Notes under the pieces: model-generated
Told to the model about the DNA's origin: nothing
The model's database searches: none
The model's input: only the letters and a program-made list of their open reading frames with translations
Origin: Candidatus Peregrinibacteria bacterium Gr01-1014_25
GTDB taxonomy: Bacteria > Patescibacteriota > Gracilibacteria > Peribacterales > Peribacteraceae
Assembly: GCA_007376205.1 (NCBI GenBank)
Contig: VMFU01000002.1
Location: 47,423-111,422, forward strand
Reading direction: 5' to 3'
DNA: 64,000 nucleotides
Translations under genes and position numbers: made by a program
Shown here: piece by piece, positions 44,742 through 54,350 of the stretch
Position numbering within the stretch: position 1 is the stretch's first letter
Layout of the letters: every line of letters begins with the position of its first letter

Positions 44742-45163
44742 AGTTCTTTGCAGTAGTGATGCCCCCGCAAGGGGGTGCCGCCGGGCCGCGTTCGATAAAA
44801 CGTGGTCCTCTACGCACGGCTGGCCAGCCGACGTAGTGGTCTATCCGCCTATAGAGGAAGCAGTGGAACAAGCCGCTGCTAACCTCCAGCTGAAGGCGGG
44901 GGGCTGACGTGCCGTGCGATTCATCGCAAGGCATATTGGCTCCGGCCCCCATGAGACACGTGGCTATTGCACGTGGAGTCGATCGAGATGGTGTCCACCT
45001 CCTTCTAAGGAGTTCCCAGGACACATCTTGCGATCGCAGTGGGCGTGGTCTAGACCTGCGGTCTTGAGGGTTATCGGGTTGGCCGCCCGGTACCGTACTT
45101 CACTCTGCAAAGACATTCCCTTCCTAGACCCCCCAGAGGCCCAGCTTCTGGGGGGATAATTTT
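44742..45163 (+). ncRNA. Large structured non-coding RNA of unassigned class
   Basis: Long-range closing helix CTTTGCAG-t-AGTGA / TCACT-CTGCAAAG, at least 8 internal hairpins, terminator CCCCCCAGA...TCTGGGGGG-ATAATTTT at 45129-45163; no supported ORF. Confidence 0.78.
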
Positions 45164-45236
45164 AGGTCCTGCTCTAGCAATAGGTTGAAAAACGATACTT
45201 GCTTGCTTTTATAAAAGTTCTATAATCATCTTATAT

Positions 45237-45776
45237 ATGGTCGACGAAGGCACATTCGAAGGCTGCATGTGGGCACGCGACAACCGCAGTAATGCTGCGT
45301 CGAGGCTTGTCTACGCTGACTGGCAGGAAGAGCAGGGTGAAGGCGTAGCCATGCTCCTGCGCGTGGGCACAGCTGTTGTTGAGAGGCTTCTCGCGGAACG
45401 GCCGGGTGACAGCGCTGCAGTCCTGCCCGACCGCGGGCGGCTCTATACCATGCGAGCACACGTCCAAAATGAAGTCTGGTCGCTGGTTGAGCGTGATTTG
45501 AAAGAGCTGCTCACGACAGACGTGCGGTACGGCGATCTTCTCGCACGCTATCGCCGGATCATCAGCGGCATCCTTTATGTTCCTGTTCTCGTACAGAGAT
45601 CCGGCGGTTCTCCGCTCAACGCCCCCCGCCTACGCAAGCGCAGTCGAGGAGGAAAGCGAGCGCGGCAGAACAAGGAACGCTGGCAACGCCATCAAGAGGC
45701 CGTCGCGCGCGAGCAAAAGCTGCGCGAGGCAGTGGAAGAAGATGACGCTCCGTGGCATGCGATGTGGTCAGAATAA
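45237..45776 (+). CDS. hypothetical protein with RLVYADWQEEQGE motif (repeat-companion/TIGR02996-like)
   Basis: ASRLVYADWQEEQGEG; promoter TATAAT at 45221-45226. Confidence 0.6.
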   Translation: MVDEGTFEGCMWARDNRSNAASRLVYADWQEEQGEGVAMLLRVGTAVVERLLAERPGDSAAVLPDRGRLYTMRAHVQNEVWSLVERDLKELLTTDVRYGDLLARYRRIISGILYVPVLVQRSGGSPLNAPRLRKRSRGGKRARQNKERWQRHQEAVAREQKLREAVEEDDAPWHAMWSE

Positions 45777-45903
45777 TACGCTAGCATGCGGCGCAAATCA
45801 TGATTCCCATTACTCTGGCTGCTGAAACCGACGTATAGCTTCGTAGCTATTGACATATGTACAAAAAACACTAAAATAACCAACGAACCTTCCCGCCCCA
45901 TCC

Positions 45904-46308
45904 ATGAACGATACAATCACTCCCACGGAAAATTCTGAACATGAGATTGAGATCCGGCGAAAGACCTTGGTGGCTCTCGCCATCAGTCTTGAGGTAGATG
46001 AAACAATAGCACGGTTGAACGCGGATGGCTTGCTCGCAAATGCAGAGACCCTCGCCCATCTTCCCTATAAAGGGACCGTGAAAGGAGAATTGCCGCCGGA
46101 CGTTCAACAAAAGATTGAAACCATAGGCTCATGGTTCCTGACGGGCGGCAAACAACAGGAGCAACTGAAATTCACTGTCGGCTGCCGCGCACTCGCTCTT
46201 CTCCAAGAACCGCTTGCGAGCGGCCATTTCACAACATTGGAAGCATGGGTGGGACAATGGACATCTGGCACGCGTGACGAGGTGTTCAGCCGATTGATGC
46301 AAAAATGA
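45904..46308 (+). CDS. hypothetical protein
   Basis: 134 aa; promoter TTGACA-N16-TAAAAT upstream. Confidence 0.6.
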   Translation: MNDTITPTENSEHEIEIRRKTLVALAISLEVDETIARLNADGLLANAETLAHLPYKGTVKGELPPDVQQKIETIGSWFLTGGKQQEQLKFTVGCRALALLQEPLASGHFTTLEAWVGQWTSGTRDEVFSRLMQK

Positions 46309-46363
46309 TGATACGGCGGCACGCTGCCAGGAGCCGTCGGAGATGCCTGCGGGGTGGGCTATC

Positions 46364-48280
46364 ATGAGAGGGATGCGCTATCGTCTCCTCGACATCGCCG
46401 TGTGCCTGGGGCTCGTCGCGTTCATCGTGCACATCGCGTGGTTCGCGGTGGGCGACAGCGATTTCTGGTGGCATGTGAAGGCGGGCGAGGTGATGTGGCA
46501 CGCGCGCGATTTGATCCGCATCGACCCCTTCGCTTGGACACGAACCGGGCTGCCGTACGTCGCGACGCATGAGTGGCTCGCACAGATGCTCTTCTGGGCG
46601 ACGTATACGCTCGGCGGACCTTCCGGCATCGTCCTGCTGCGGATCACCGTCTCCCTCGGTATCGCCGCGCTGCTCCTTGGCATCGACTCTAGGCGCCTGT
46701 GGCCCAACGCTCTGCTCGTGGCGGGAGCGTTCGTCGTCATGCGGCAGGGGCTTATCGAACGGCCGCAGCTTTTCAGCAATCTCCTTTTCGCCGCGGTTCT
46801 CGCCATCGTGCTGCGCATCCTCCATCGAAGCGGCGGCGACCGGACGCGACTTTTTTGGCTTCTTCTAGGGCTCCAGGTCCTGTGGGTCAACCTCCACGGC
46901 GGCGCGGCAATCCTCACGCCGCTGCTCCTGGGCTGCGTCCTCGTGCAGGACGGCGTCGACGCATGGAGAGGGACGCGCCCGTGGCGCGATATGAAGACGA
47001 CGGGGTTGTGGTGCGGCGCCTTGGCGCTCGCGCTTTTGCTTTCGCCGAATCACGTGCACACGCTGACGTACGTCTACGCGCTCCTTACCGACCGGACGGC
47101 GGAGTTCATCCAGGAGTGGAGCCCGCATCCCTGGCCGCAGTACCTCTCGCAGCTCGGGCCTCTGTGGATCATCGCCCTCGCGGCGCTCGTTGCGACGCAT
47201 GAGCGCGTGATCGCGCTCGCAGCCATGCTCCTCGGCATCGGCTTGCTCTCGCGCATGGGGGCGAGACACGAAGCTTTGCTGCTGATCACGGCAGTGGGAT
47301 GCACGTTCGCCGCGCTGCGCCACGCGCCGCACTGGCACCGCGCGCTCGGATGGCTGCGGGCACGGCCGCTCTATAGTTGGGGAATCACCGCCGCTGTCGC
47401 CGCGGCCATTGTCGTCATCAATGCGCCGTACCGCGCCTTCTTGCTGCGCGAAAATCTTGCGGGCATGCACGCGTTCGCCCGGCCCCAGACCGCCGTTGAT
47501 GTCATCGAGGCAGAGAACATCACCGGCCGCATCTTCAATACGTACAACGTCGGCGGGTACCTCCTCCTCCGCGATCATCCCGTCTTCGTCGACGGCCGCA
47601 ACGTCGACTACGGCGAACCGTTTCTCAAGCGCACGCTCGAGGCCCGCTACGACGCGGAAGCGTTCCGTTCGCTCGAGCGCGAGTACGGCTTCACGGTTTT
47701 GCTGCTGGAGCTGACCGATGCCATGGTGAAGGAGGGGGAATTCGCGTTCCTGGAGCGCATGCCCGACTGGCGGATGGTCTTCGTCGACGATTGGGCCGCG
47801 GTCTACGTAAAGCAGAAGCCCGAACATGCCAAGGTCATCACGGAGCGGGGGTTCGCCGTGCTCACGCCGCGCCTGCTCCATGGCTTTGCGGCGATTGAAG
47901 AGTTGCCCTCCGCACAACTGCCGGCGCTCGAAGCCGAACTGCGACGCGCCGCCGATGCTGACCCGCGCGGCATCGGCGCACTGCTCACTCTCGGACGGCT
48001 CTTGCGCGGCATGGGGCGACTGGCCGAAACGCACGGAGCCCTAGAGGAAGCCATGAAACGCGCCCCGTATCGCTACGAAGCGTATGCGCTCGCGGCATCC
48101 GTCGCGGCGCTGGAGGAGAACTGGCAGCGCTCGGCCGACCTCTACGAAAAGACACTCGCCCTCACCAGATACCTCCCCGTCTCCCCTCCCGCCCGCCAGC
48201 TCGCCATCGTCTTCGAGCGCGCCGGCCGGTATAGGCTTGCGGAGAAGTACCGGAAGATGGCTCAAGATACAGGCATGTGA
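46364..48280 (+). CDS. Polytopic membrane protein with C-terminal TPR-like region
   Basis: About 10 TM segments, then GALLTLGRLLRGMGRLAETHGALEEAMKRAPYRYEAYALAASVAALEENWQRSADLYEKTL. Confidence 0.75.
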   Translation: MRGMRYRLLDIAVCLGLVAFIVHIAWFAVGDSDFWWHVKAGEVMWHARDLIRIDPFAWTRTGLPYVATHEWLAQMLFWATYTLGGPSGIVLLRITVSLGIAALLLGIDSRRLWPNALLVAGAFVVMRQGLIERPQLFSNLLFAAVLAIVLRILHRSGGDRTRLFWLLLGLQVLWVNLHGGAAILTPLLLGCVLVQDGVDAWRGTRPWRDMKTTGLWCGALALALLLSPNHVHTLTYVYALLTDRTAEFIQEWSPHPWPQYLSQLGPLWIIALAALVATHERVIALAAMLLGIGLLSRMGARHEALLLITAVGCTFAALRHAPHWHRALGWLRARPLYSWGITAAVAAAIVVINAPYRAFLLRENLAGMHAFARPQTAVDVIEAENITGRIFNTYNVGGYLLLRDHPVFVDGRNVDYGEPFLKRTLEARYDAEAFRSLEREYGFTVLLLELTDAMVKEGEFAFLERMPDWRMVFVDDWAAVYVKQKPEHAKVITERGFAVLTPRLLHGFAAIEELPSAQLPALEAELRRAADADPRGIGALLTLGRLLRGMGRLAETHGALEEAMKRAPYRYEAYALAASVAALEENWQRSADLYEKTLALTRYLPVSPPARQLAIVFERAGRYRLAEKYRKMAQDTGM

Positions 48281-48364
48281 ATCCAAGATTTGACAAAAAT
48301 ATTTTACATTATAGTATGTCTATACCCGCTCTCGCGGTGAGAACGGGGTGAATCCTTCACAGCA

Positions 48365-48838
48365 ATGGAGAAAAGCATGCTTCAGCATTTTTTCGGCATG
48401 GGGCCGTTCATGATCCTTGGCATCGGCATTCTCGCTCTTGTGCAATTCACATACGGACGCCTGGATTGGTGGATGCCCTCGATCATCTGGTTCTGCGGAA
48501 TTTGCTTCTCGTACGCATGGCACCGCCGGAACCACTTCGTCCAAAACCGGCGCTTGGTCATTGAGCACAAACCACTTCACGACATGCCAAAGCTGCGAGA
48601 CCATGCAGTAAGCGTCATCTTCTGGATCCTCGGAAGCGTAGTATTTAATCTGCTGCCGGAAGGGTCCCTGCGATTTTGGCATCTCCCCGCTTTTTGGCTT
48701 GGCGAGGAGACGCTCTGTCTCTGCGCCCATGCCTATCGGCATCACCCAGATGTGCTTCTGGCTAGACGATTGGACATCGTATCGCTCCTCCTCTGGCTAT
48801 GCGGAGGTGTTCTGATACTGTGCACAACTCCATTGTGA
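48365..48838 (+). CDS. Membrane protein, hypothetical
   Basis: 157 aa with several TM segments. Confidence 0.6.
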   Translation: MEKSMLQHFFGMGPFMILGIGILALVQFTYGRLDWWMPSIIWFCGICFSYAWHRRNHFVQNRRLVIEHKPLHDMPKLRDHAVSVIFWILGSVVFNLLPEGSLRFWHLPAFWLGEETLCLCAHAYRHHPDVLLARRLDIVSLLLWLCGGVLILCTTPL

Positions 48839-48843
48839 TGAAT

Positions 48844-48870
48844 CCCCCGGCTCTATGCCGGGGGGTTTTC
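48844..48870 (+). terminator. Rho-independent terminator
   Basis: CCCCCGGC-TCTAT-GCCGGGGG-GTTTTC. Confidence 0.88.
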
Positions 48871-48885
48871 TTCATGGTCGAATGC

Positions 48886-50313
48886 TCATACCTGCAGCGT
48901 GAAGGCAACCGTCGTGCCCTTGCCCTCGGTACTCTTGATCCATATCTGTCCCCCCGCGTACTCAACGATGTTCTTCGCAACGAAGAGTCCCAGGCCGTTT
49001 CCCGCGGGCTTGTGTTTCGACGCGTCGGCCCCGCGCGCGAATTTCTCGAAGGCGCGCTGGCGATCCTGCTCGTTCATGCCGTACCCGAAATCTTCCACTT
49101 CGATCTGCACCGCGCCGATGTGGTGCTTCGCGCGGACGACGATGCGCGATTTGGCAGGAGAGTACGTCGATGCGTTGTCGATCAATTCCCGCACGACGCC
49201 GCCGATCAACTTGGGATCGATATGCACGACGATGCCAGCTGGATCGATCTCCAGCGTCAGCATCTGCTCGCGGGCGCGCAGCTCCGGCTCGGTGTCCGCG
49301 ACGGCGCGCATGATCACGTCGCGCAACGTCACGTCCTCCGCGCGGTATTCCACTTCAATGTGCTGGACGCGATTGGCCTCCTGCATGGCCTGGAAAATCT
49401 GCGCCATTCGATGAACGCTGTCAGACATTTCGTTGCAGATGTTCTTGCCGTCGACGACGCAAAGCCCTTCCTTGTCGCGCTCGCGCAGGATCTCCAGCCA
49501 CCATCGCAACCCCGTTAGCGGCGCGCCGATCTGGTGGAGCGCCAGGTCGATCAAACTGTTACGCTCGCGTTCGATCTGACGTCGGAACTCCTCGCGTCGC
49601 TGCCGCATGGAAAGAAGCAGGAACATGCTGACGAACGCGCCAGCGGCAACGACGAGGCCGAGAGAAACGGGTGAGAACACCCTCTGCGCCAGCGCGAGGT
49701 AGGCGTCCGCGGTCATGTCGATGCCGAGCGTGGCGATGACCGCGCCGTCCGCGCCGATCACGGGCGCGTAGCCGGACATCAGCGTGCCCCATTGGTCGGT
49801 TGTGAAGTCTTCGTCGACGGTAGGTTCGCGGAAGGCGGCGCTCTGAAGCGCGGCCACCTCGCTGATGTCGTACGTGTCGCCCGGATAGGATCCTTCCTCA
49901 TCGGGATCGACCACGCCGTTGCCGTTCACGTCCATCTCCTTGGGCGTCGCGAGCGCGTCGGCATCCGCGACGAACTCCAGCGTCAGGGGATCGGTCGTCC
50001 GCCGCAGAATGTAGACGAAGCGAATTGTCGGCACCTGTTCACGGATGGCGCGGAGGCGCGCCACGATGTCGCGGAACAGAGGGCTGTTCATGTCGCGCGG
50101 GCCGCGGATGCGCTCGAGGGGTGCGCCATTGAACTGGAGCGCAGCGACCGCAGCCGTCGTGCGCAGTTGGTCCTTGAGTTGCTCCTCCATGACGCGCTGC
50201 CCATGGACGTGGAACAGCACGCCGAGCCCCGCAATGACGATGAGCACGGCCGCCGCCAGCACGGGCGTGCCGGCAGAGCGCGCAAAACGCCGGAGGGAAC
50301 GCGAAAACAGCAT
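48886..50313 (-). CDS. Membrane sensor histidine kinase
   Basis: Two TM flanking extracytoplasmic domain; LALHQIGAPLTGLRW H-box; ELIDNASTYS, DFGYGM, GNGLGLFVAKNIVEYAGG. Confidence 0.9.
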   Translation of the reverse strand: MLFSRSLRRFARSAGTPVLAAAVLIVIAGLGVLFHVHGQRVMEEQLKDQLRTTAAVAALQFNGAPLERIRGPRDMNSPLFRDIVARLRAIREQVPTIRFVYILRRTTDPLTLEFVADADALATPKEMDVNGNGVVDPDEEGSYPGDTYDISEVAALQSAAFREPTVDEDFTTDQWGTLMSGYAPVIGADGAVIATLGIDMTADAYLALAQRVFSPVSLGLVVAAGAFVSMFLLLSMRQRREEFRRQIERERNSLIDLALHQIGAPLTGLRWWLEILRERDKEGLCVVDGKNICNEMSDSVHRMAQIFQAMQEANRVQHIEVEYRAEDVTLRDVIMRAVADTEPELRAREQMLTLEIDPAGIVVHIDPKLIGGVVRELIDNASTYSPAKSRIVVRAKHHIGAVQIEVEDFGYGMNEQDRQRAFEKFARGADASKHKPAGNGLGLFVAKNIVEYAGGQIWIKSTEGKGTTVAFTLQV

Positions 50314-50362
50314 GGTGTGTATTCCTTAGTATTGTAGCGTTTTTAGGGCCTTTTCGCAACAT

Positions 50363-51109
50363 TTAGCCATTGTTGTCGTCGCTGTTGGCGGCCTTCTGAT
50401 GCTTCCGACGGAGGTCTTCGTCGACTTGCAGAAGATTTGCGTACCACGTACGGAAGAGGTCGATCGGCTGGGCGACATCCGACGGCAGAGGCACTTCGAT
50501 GAACAGCGTGTTGGTTCTCGGACTTTCGGGCTTCATTGGCATATATATCGCGTTGCCCTCCAAGCGCTGGAGATATCCATTGAGACCGAAGAGCCCGCGT
50601 CCGCTATCGCCGGATATGTACTTCTCGTGGTTGGGATTCGGAACGCGTTCCAAGTCGAATCCGGGTCCCTCGTCCGTGGTCAGAAGTGCAAAATGCGGCT
50701 GACCACCTCTGTCCAAAATGCCGAACGTCACGGTGGCGATTTTGGCCACATTCCAGGCGTTCCCGTCGCGCATCGCATTTTGAATCGGCTCGCTCGCGAG
50801 CCATTCCGCCCTGGCGGACGCAAGTGAGGGATACACCTGGAGCAGAGCTTGCGAGACGCGGAATGTCAACACGGTGTGTGCAACCGTCGTTGACCCCAAA
50901 CTCTCGCTCACCATCGCGCCGCGACGGAGCGCTTCTTCGATGGCGGCTCGTATTGCCGCCGTCTGCTGCGCAGTCGCCAGGCAAATGCAGCAACGCTCTT
51001 TTTCTGGATTCTTGCACTCTTCCGCACGGAGATATTCCATCAGCAATTCGGGCGTCGCCGCCACATCGCCGGCACTCGTCGTTTCCGCTGTTTCGTCGCC
51101 ATTGGGCAT
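50363..51109 (-). CDS. GHKL ATPase (RsbW/anti-sigma kinase-like)
   Basis: TTDEGPGFDLERVPNP...GDSGRGLFGLNGYLQRLEG. Confidence 0.6.
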   Translation of the reverse strand: MPNGDETAETTSAGDVAATPELLMEYLRAEECKNPEKERCCICLATAQQTAAIRAAIEEALRRGAMVSESLGSTTVAHTVLTFRVSQALLQVYPSLASARAEWLASEPIQNAMRDGNAWNVAKIATVTFGILDRGGQPHFALLTTDEGPGFDLERVPNPNHEKYISGDSGRGLFGLNGYLQRLEGNAIYMPMKPESPRTNTLFIEVPLPSDVAQPIDLFRTWYANLLQVDEDLRRKHQKAANSDDNNG

Positions 51110-51214
51110 GGGGGGATGCTACTACTTCAACCTATTTGATCAAGTTTTGCAATATAGCGCGGTTCTCGCCATTCTACGGCTCCGCACTCTCCTCTACACT
51201 TTCGACGCTCTCCA

Positions 51215-53146
51215 ATGTCTATGAAGCGCATGTCGACAGACCAGATCCGGCAGGCGTACCTCGACTTCTTCAAGGAGCGGGGGCACGCCGTCATTCCCAG
51301 CGCGAGCTTGCTTCCGGACAACGACCCGACAACGCTCTTCACGGGATCGGGCATGCAACCGATGCTGCCGTACCTGCTGGGTGAAAAACATCCGCTCGGC
51401 AATCGCATAGCGGACAGCCAGAAGAGCTTCCGTTCGGTGGACATCGAGGAAGTCGGTGACAATCGCCACACGACATTCTTCGAAATGCTCGGCAACTGGA
51501 GCTTGGGCGATTACTTCAAGAAAGAACAGATCCCGTGGATGTTCGAATTTTTGACGAAAACCATCGGGTTGGATCCCAAGCGCATCTATGTGACGGTCTT
51601 CCGCGGCAATGACGTCATCCCGCGCGATATGGAGTCCGTCGACGCGTGGAAAACCGTCTCCGCATCGACCGGCATCGATGGAAAAGACGTGGACTTCCCC
51701 GAGAAAAACGGCATGCAGGACGGCAGGATTTTCTACTACGACGAGAAGAAGAACTGGTGGAGCCGCGCAGGGGAGCCGGCGAAGATGCCCGCCGGCGAAC
51801 CCGGCGGACCGGACTCGGAAATGTTCTGGGATTTCGGAGCGGAGCGGAAGCTGCACGAACGTTCCGAGTGGAAAGACCAGCCATGCCACGTGAACTGCGA
51901 CTGCGGCCGATTCCTGGAGATCGGCAACAACGTGTTCATGGAGTACAAGAAGACCGCCAACGGTTTCGAAAAGCTTGCGCAGCAGAACGTCGACTTTGGT
52001 GGCGGACTCGAACGCATCGCCGCGGCGCTCAACGATGATCCGGATGTATTTTTCATCGACGTGTTCACGCCCGTGCGGGAACTCCTCCAGAGCCTCTCGG
52101 GAAAAACGTACGGCTCCGACGAAGAAACGATGCGCGCGTTCCGCGTCATCATGGACCACCTGCGCGCGGCGACGTTCCTCATCGCTGACGGCGCTCCTCC
52201 CAGTAACCGCGATCAGGGATATTTCACGCGCCGGCTCATCCGCAGGGCCGTACGCTTCGCGAATGCCATCGGCATTCCGACGAACTTCACCTCCACGATC
52301 GCCAAGGCGTACATCGCCGAGTACGGAAAGGCGTATCCCGCGCTCGCAAGCCAGGCGGAATCCATCGCCCTCGTCCTGGACCAGGAGGAAGTGCAGTTCC
52401 GCCAGACGCTGCAGAAGGGGGAAAAGGAATTGTCCGATTTTCTCTCGCAGCACGACACCATCGACGGCGGGAAGATCTTCTACTTCTACGAGACGTACGG
52501 CTTTCCGCGCGAGCTCACGGAGGAAATCGTCGCGAGGCAGGGCAAGCACATCATGCACCCCGAACACTTCGAAAAAGCCAAGGCGTCGCATGCCGATCTT
52601 AGCCGCACGGCCGCCGCGGGGAAGTTCGCCGGCGGGCTGGCCGACCACAGCGCGGAGACGACGAAGCTCCATACGGCGACGCACTTGCTGAATGCCGCGC
52701 TCCGCAAAGTCCTGGGCCCGCACGTCCAGCAGAAGGGATCGAATATCACCGCCGAGCGCCTGCGCTTTGACTTCAACCATCCGGAGAAGATGACGGCGGA
52801 GCAGATTGAGGAAGTGGAGCGGCTCGTGAACGAGGCGATCACGGCGGATCTCCCCATCGCCTACCACCTCACGACGGTCGACGGCGCGAAGACGGAGGGC
52901 GCGATCGGCGTGTTCGACGAACGCTACGGCAGCGAGGTGAAGGTGTACGTCGTCGGCGATCCTGCGTCGGGCTCGGGACAGATTTTCAGCAAGGAAATCT
53001 GCGGCGGCCCGCATGTCGCGCGGACGGGAATGCTCGGACGTCTCACGATTCAGAAGGAAGAGAGCTGCGCCGCCGGCGTGCGACGGATCAAGGCCGTCGT
53101 CGAAGACGGACCGGCGGACATCGAAACCGCCGGCGAGAGCGCATAG
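51215..53146 (+). CDS. alaS: Alanyl-tRNA synthetase, lacking C-terminal C-Ala domain
   Basis: IRQAYLDFFKERGHAVIPSASLLP, MQPMLPYLLGEKHP, editing-domain HTATHLLNAALRKVLG and CGGPHV. Confidence 0.94.
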   Translation: MSMKRMSTDQIRQAYLDFFKERGHAVIPSASLLPDNDPTTLFTGSGMQPMLPYLLGEKHPLGNRIADSQKSFRSVDIEEVGDNRHTTFFEMLGNWSLGDYFKKEQIPWMFEFLTKTIGLDPKRIYVTVFRGNDVIPRDMESVDAWKTVSASTGIDGKDVDFPEKNGMQDGRIFYYDEKKNWWSRAGEPAKMPAGEPGGPDSEMFWDFGAERKLHERSEWKDQPCHVNCDCGRFLEIGNNVFMEYKKTANGFEKLAQQNVDFGGGLERIAAALNDDPDVFFIDVFTPVRELLQSLSGKTYGSDEETMRAFRVIMDHLRAATFLIADGAPPSNRDQGYFTRRLIRRAVRFANAIGIPTNFTSTIAKAYIAEYGKAYPALASQAESIALVLDQEEVQFRQTLQKGEKELSDFLSQHDTIDGGKIFYFYETYGFPRELTEEIVARQGKHIMHPEHFEKAKASHADLSRTAAAGKFAGGLADHSAETTKLHTATHLLNAALRKVLGPHVQQKGSNITAERLRFDFNHPEKMTAEQIEEVERLVNEAITADLPIAYHLTTVDGAKTEGAIGVFDERYGSEVKVYVVGDPASGSGQIFSKEICGGPHVARTGMLGRLTIQKEESCAAGVRRIKAVVEDGPADIETAGESA

Positions 53147-53186
53147 CCACTGTCCGCTGTCCGCTCCTCGCGCTACACTCTCCACG

Positions 53187-54350
53187 ATGTTCCGCCTCCG
53201 TTTCTGCCTGCTCGTCCTGCTCCTCGTGCCGCTGACGGCATTGGCCGAGCGCGTCGTGCGGTGGGACTTTCGCAATCCGGCCGACGTCATCCAGTGGAAC
53301 GCGACTGTGACATCCGCTGTGTCGTCGACCGCGGACGGGCTGTTGATCCGTCCGGTCGGGCGTACCGTGACCGTCTTTCACAAGGGCGAGTTTCCGCATC
53401 GCATCGACAGCATGCGCTTCACGATGGCCGCCCCGCGCGGAGCGCAGGGATTGTTCCTCTGGCACATCCCCGGGACGGCGGAGAACGAGGTGATCCAACT
53501 GCCGTTCGTTATCCAGCCGTCCGTGACACCGATGCAGCAAATGCTGCCACTGGAGCAAATCCATAACTGGGACCCGCGGGCCGACGTCATCGGCTTCGCA
53601 TTCGATGCCGGAACGGAGGTGCTGCTCATCGACGTTCAGGGTATGCATTGGTCGTTCGATGAGCGACTCATCGAGGCGTGGAAGAGCTTCTGGACATTCG
53701 ATGTCTTCACCCGCTACAGCGTCAACTTCCTCTGGGGCCCCGTTCTGACATTCACGCCTTCGGCGCGCGCGATGCTCTTCACGCAGCTTCCGCCGTTCGG
53801 CTGGTCCTTCAACCGCGTCCTCCTCCCGTTCCTCGTCGTCATCGTTGCCGCCACGATCGTGTGGGCACGGGTGAGGCGCTCCCCGCGTGAGACCTCGCGA
53901 GCCGCGCTCATCGCCATCGGCTGCATTACGGGTGCATGGCTCCTCTTCGATGTCCGCATGGGGATGGAACTGCTCTCCTACGCCAAGCGCGACTTCACGA
54001 CGTTCGTGATGCGTCCGCTGGGACAGCGCGAGCTGCGGTACATGGAGGATTTCCATGACGTGCTCGACATCAGCGTCACGCTCGTCGACGGCAAGAAACG
54101 CATCGGCTTCGTGAGCGATCCGCGTTACCTGCTCGATTCCGCGGCGGCCTACGCCTTCTACCCCGCGTTGGTGACCAAGACCGACGCCGACCAGTCCGGC
54201 ATCGACACGTGGCTCGTCTACCGCCAGCCGCTCGCGCGCGTGACGCCAAGCGGCCAGCTGATGCTCGATGCACAGCCCCTCTCGCCCGCCGGTGGACGCA
54301 TCACCCAGCATTTCGGCCCCGCTTCATTCCTCTTCACCACCGCGCCGTGA
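53187..54350 (+). CDS. Secreted/membrane protein, hypothetical
   Basis: Signal peptide MFRLRFCLLVLLLVPLTALA and internal TM segments. Confidence 0.7.
   Translation: MFRLRFCLLVLLLVPLTALAERVVRWDFRNPADVIQWNATVTSAVSSTADGLLIRPVGRTVTVFHKGEFPHRIDSMRFTMAAPRGAQGLFLWHIPGTAENEVIQLPFVIQPSVTPMQQMLPLEQIHNWDPRADVIGFAFDAGTEVLLIDVQGMHWSFDERLIEAWKSFWTFDVFTRYSVNFLWGPVLTFTPSARAMLFTQLPPFGWSFNRVLLPFLVVIVAATIVWARVRRSPRETSRAALIAIGCITGAWLLFDVRMGMELLSYAKRDFTTFVMRPLGQRELRYMEDFHDVLDISVTLVDGKKRIGFVSDPRYLLDSAAAYAFYPALVTKTDADQSGIDTWLVYRQPLARVTPSGQLMLDAQPLSPAGGRITQHFGPASFLFTTAP

Noticed and set aside
44742-45163. RNase P RNA
   Set aside because: The near-universal GAGGAAAGUCC core is absent; not called as rnpB.
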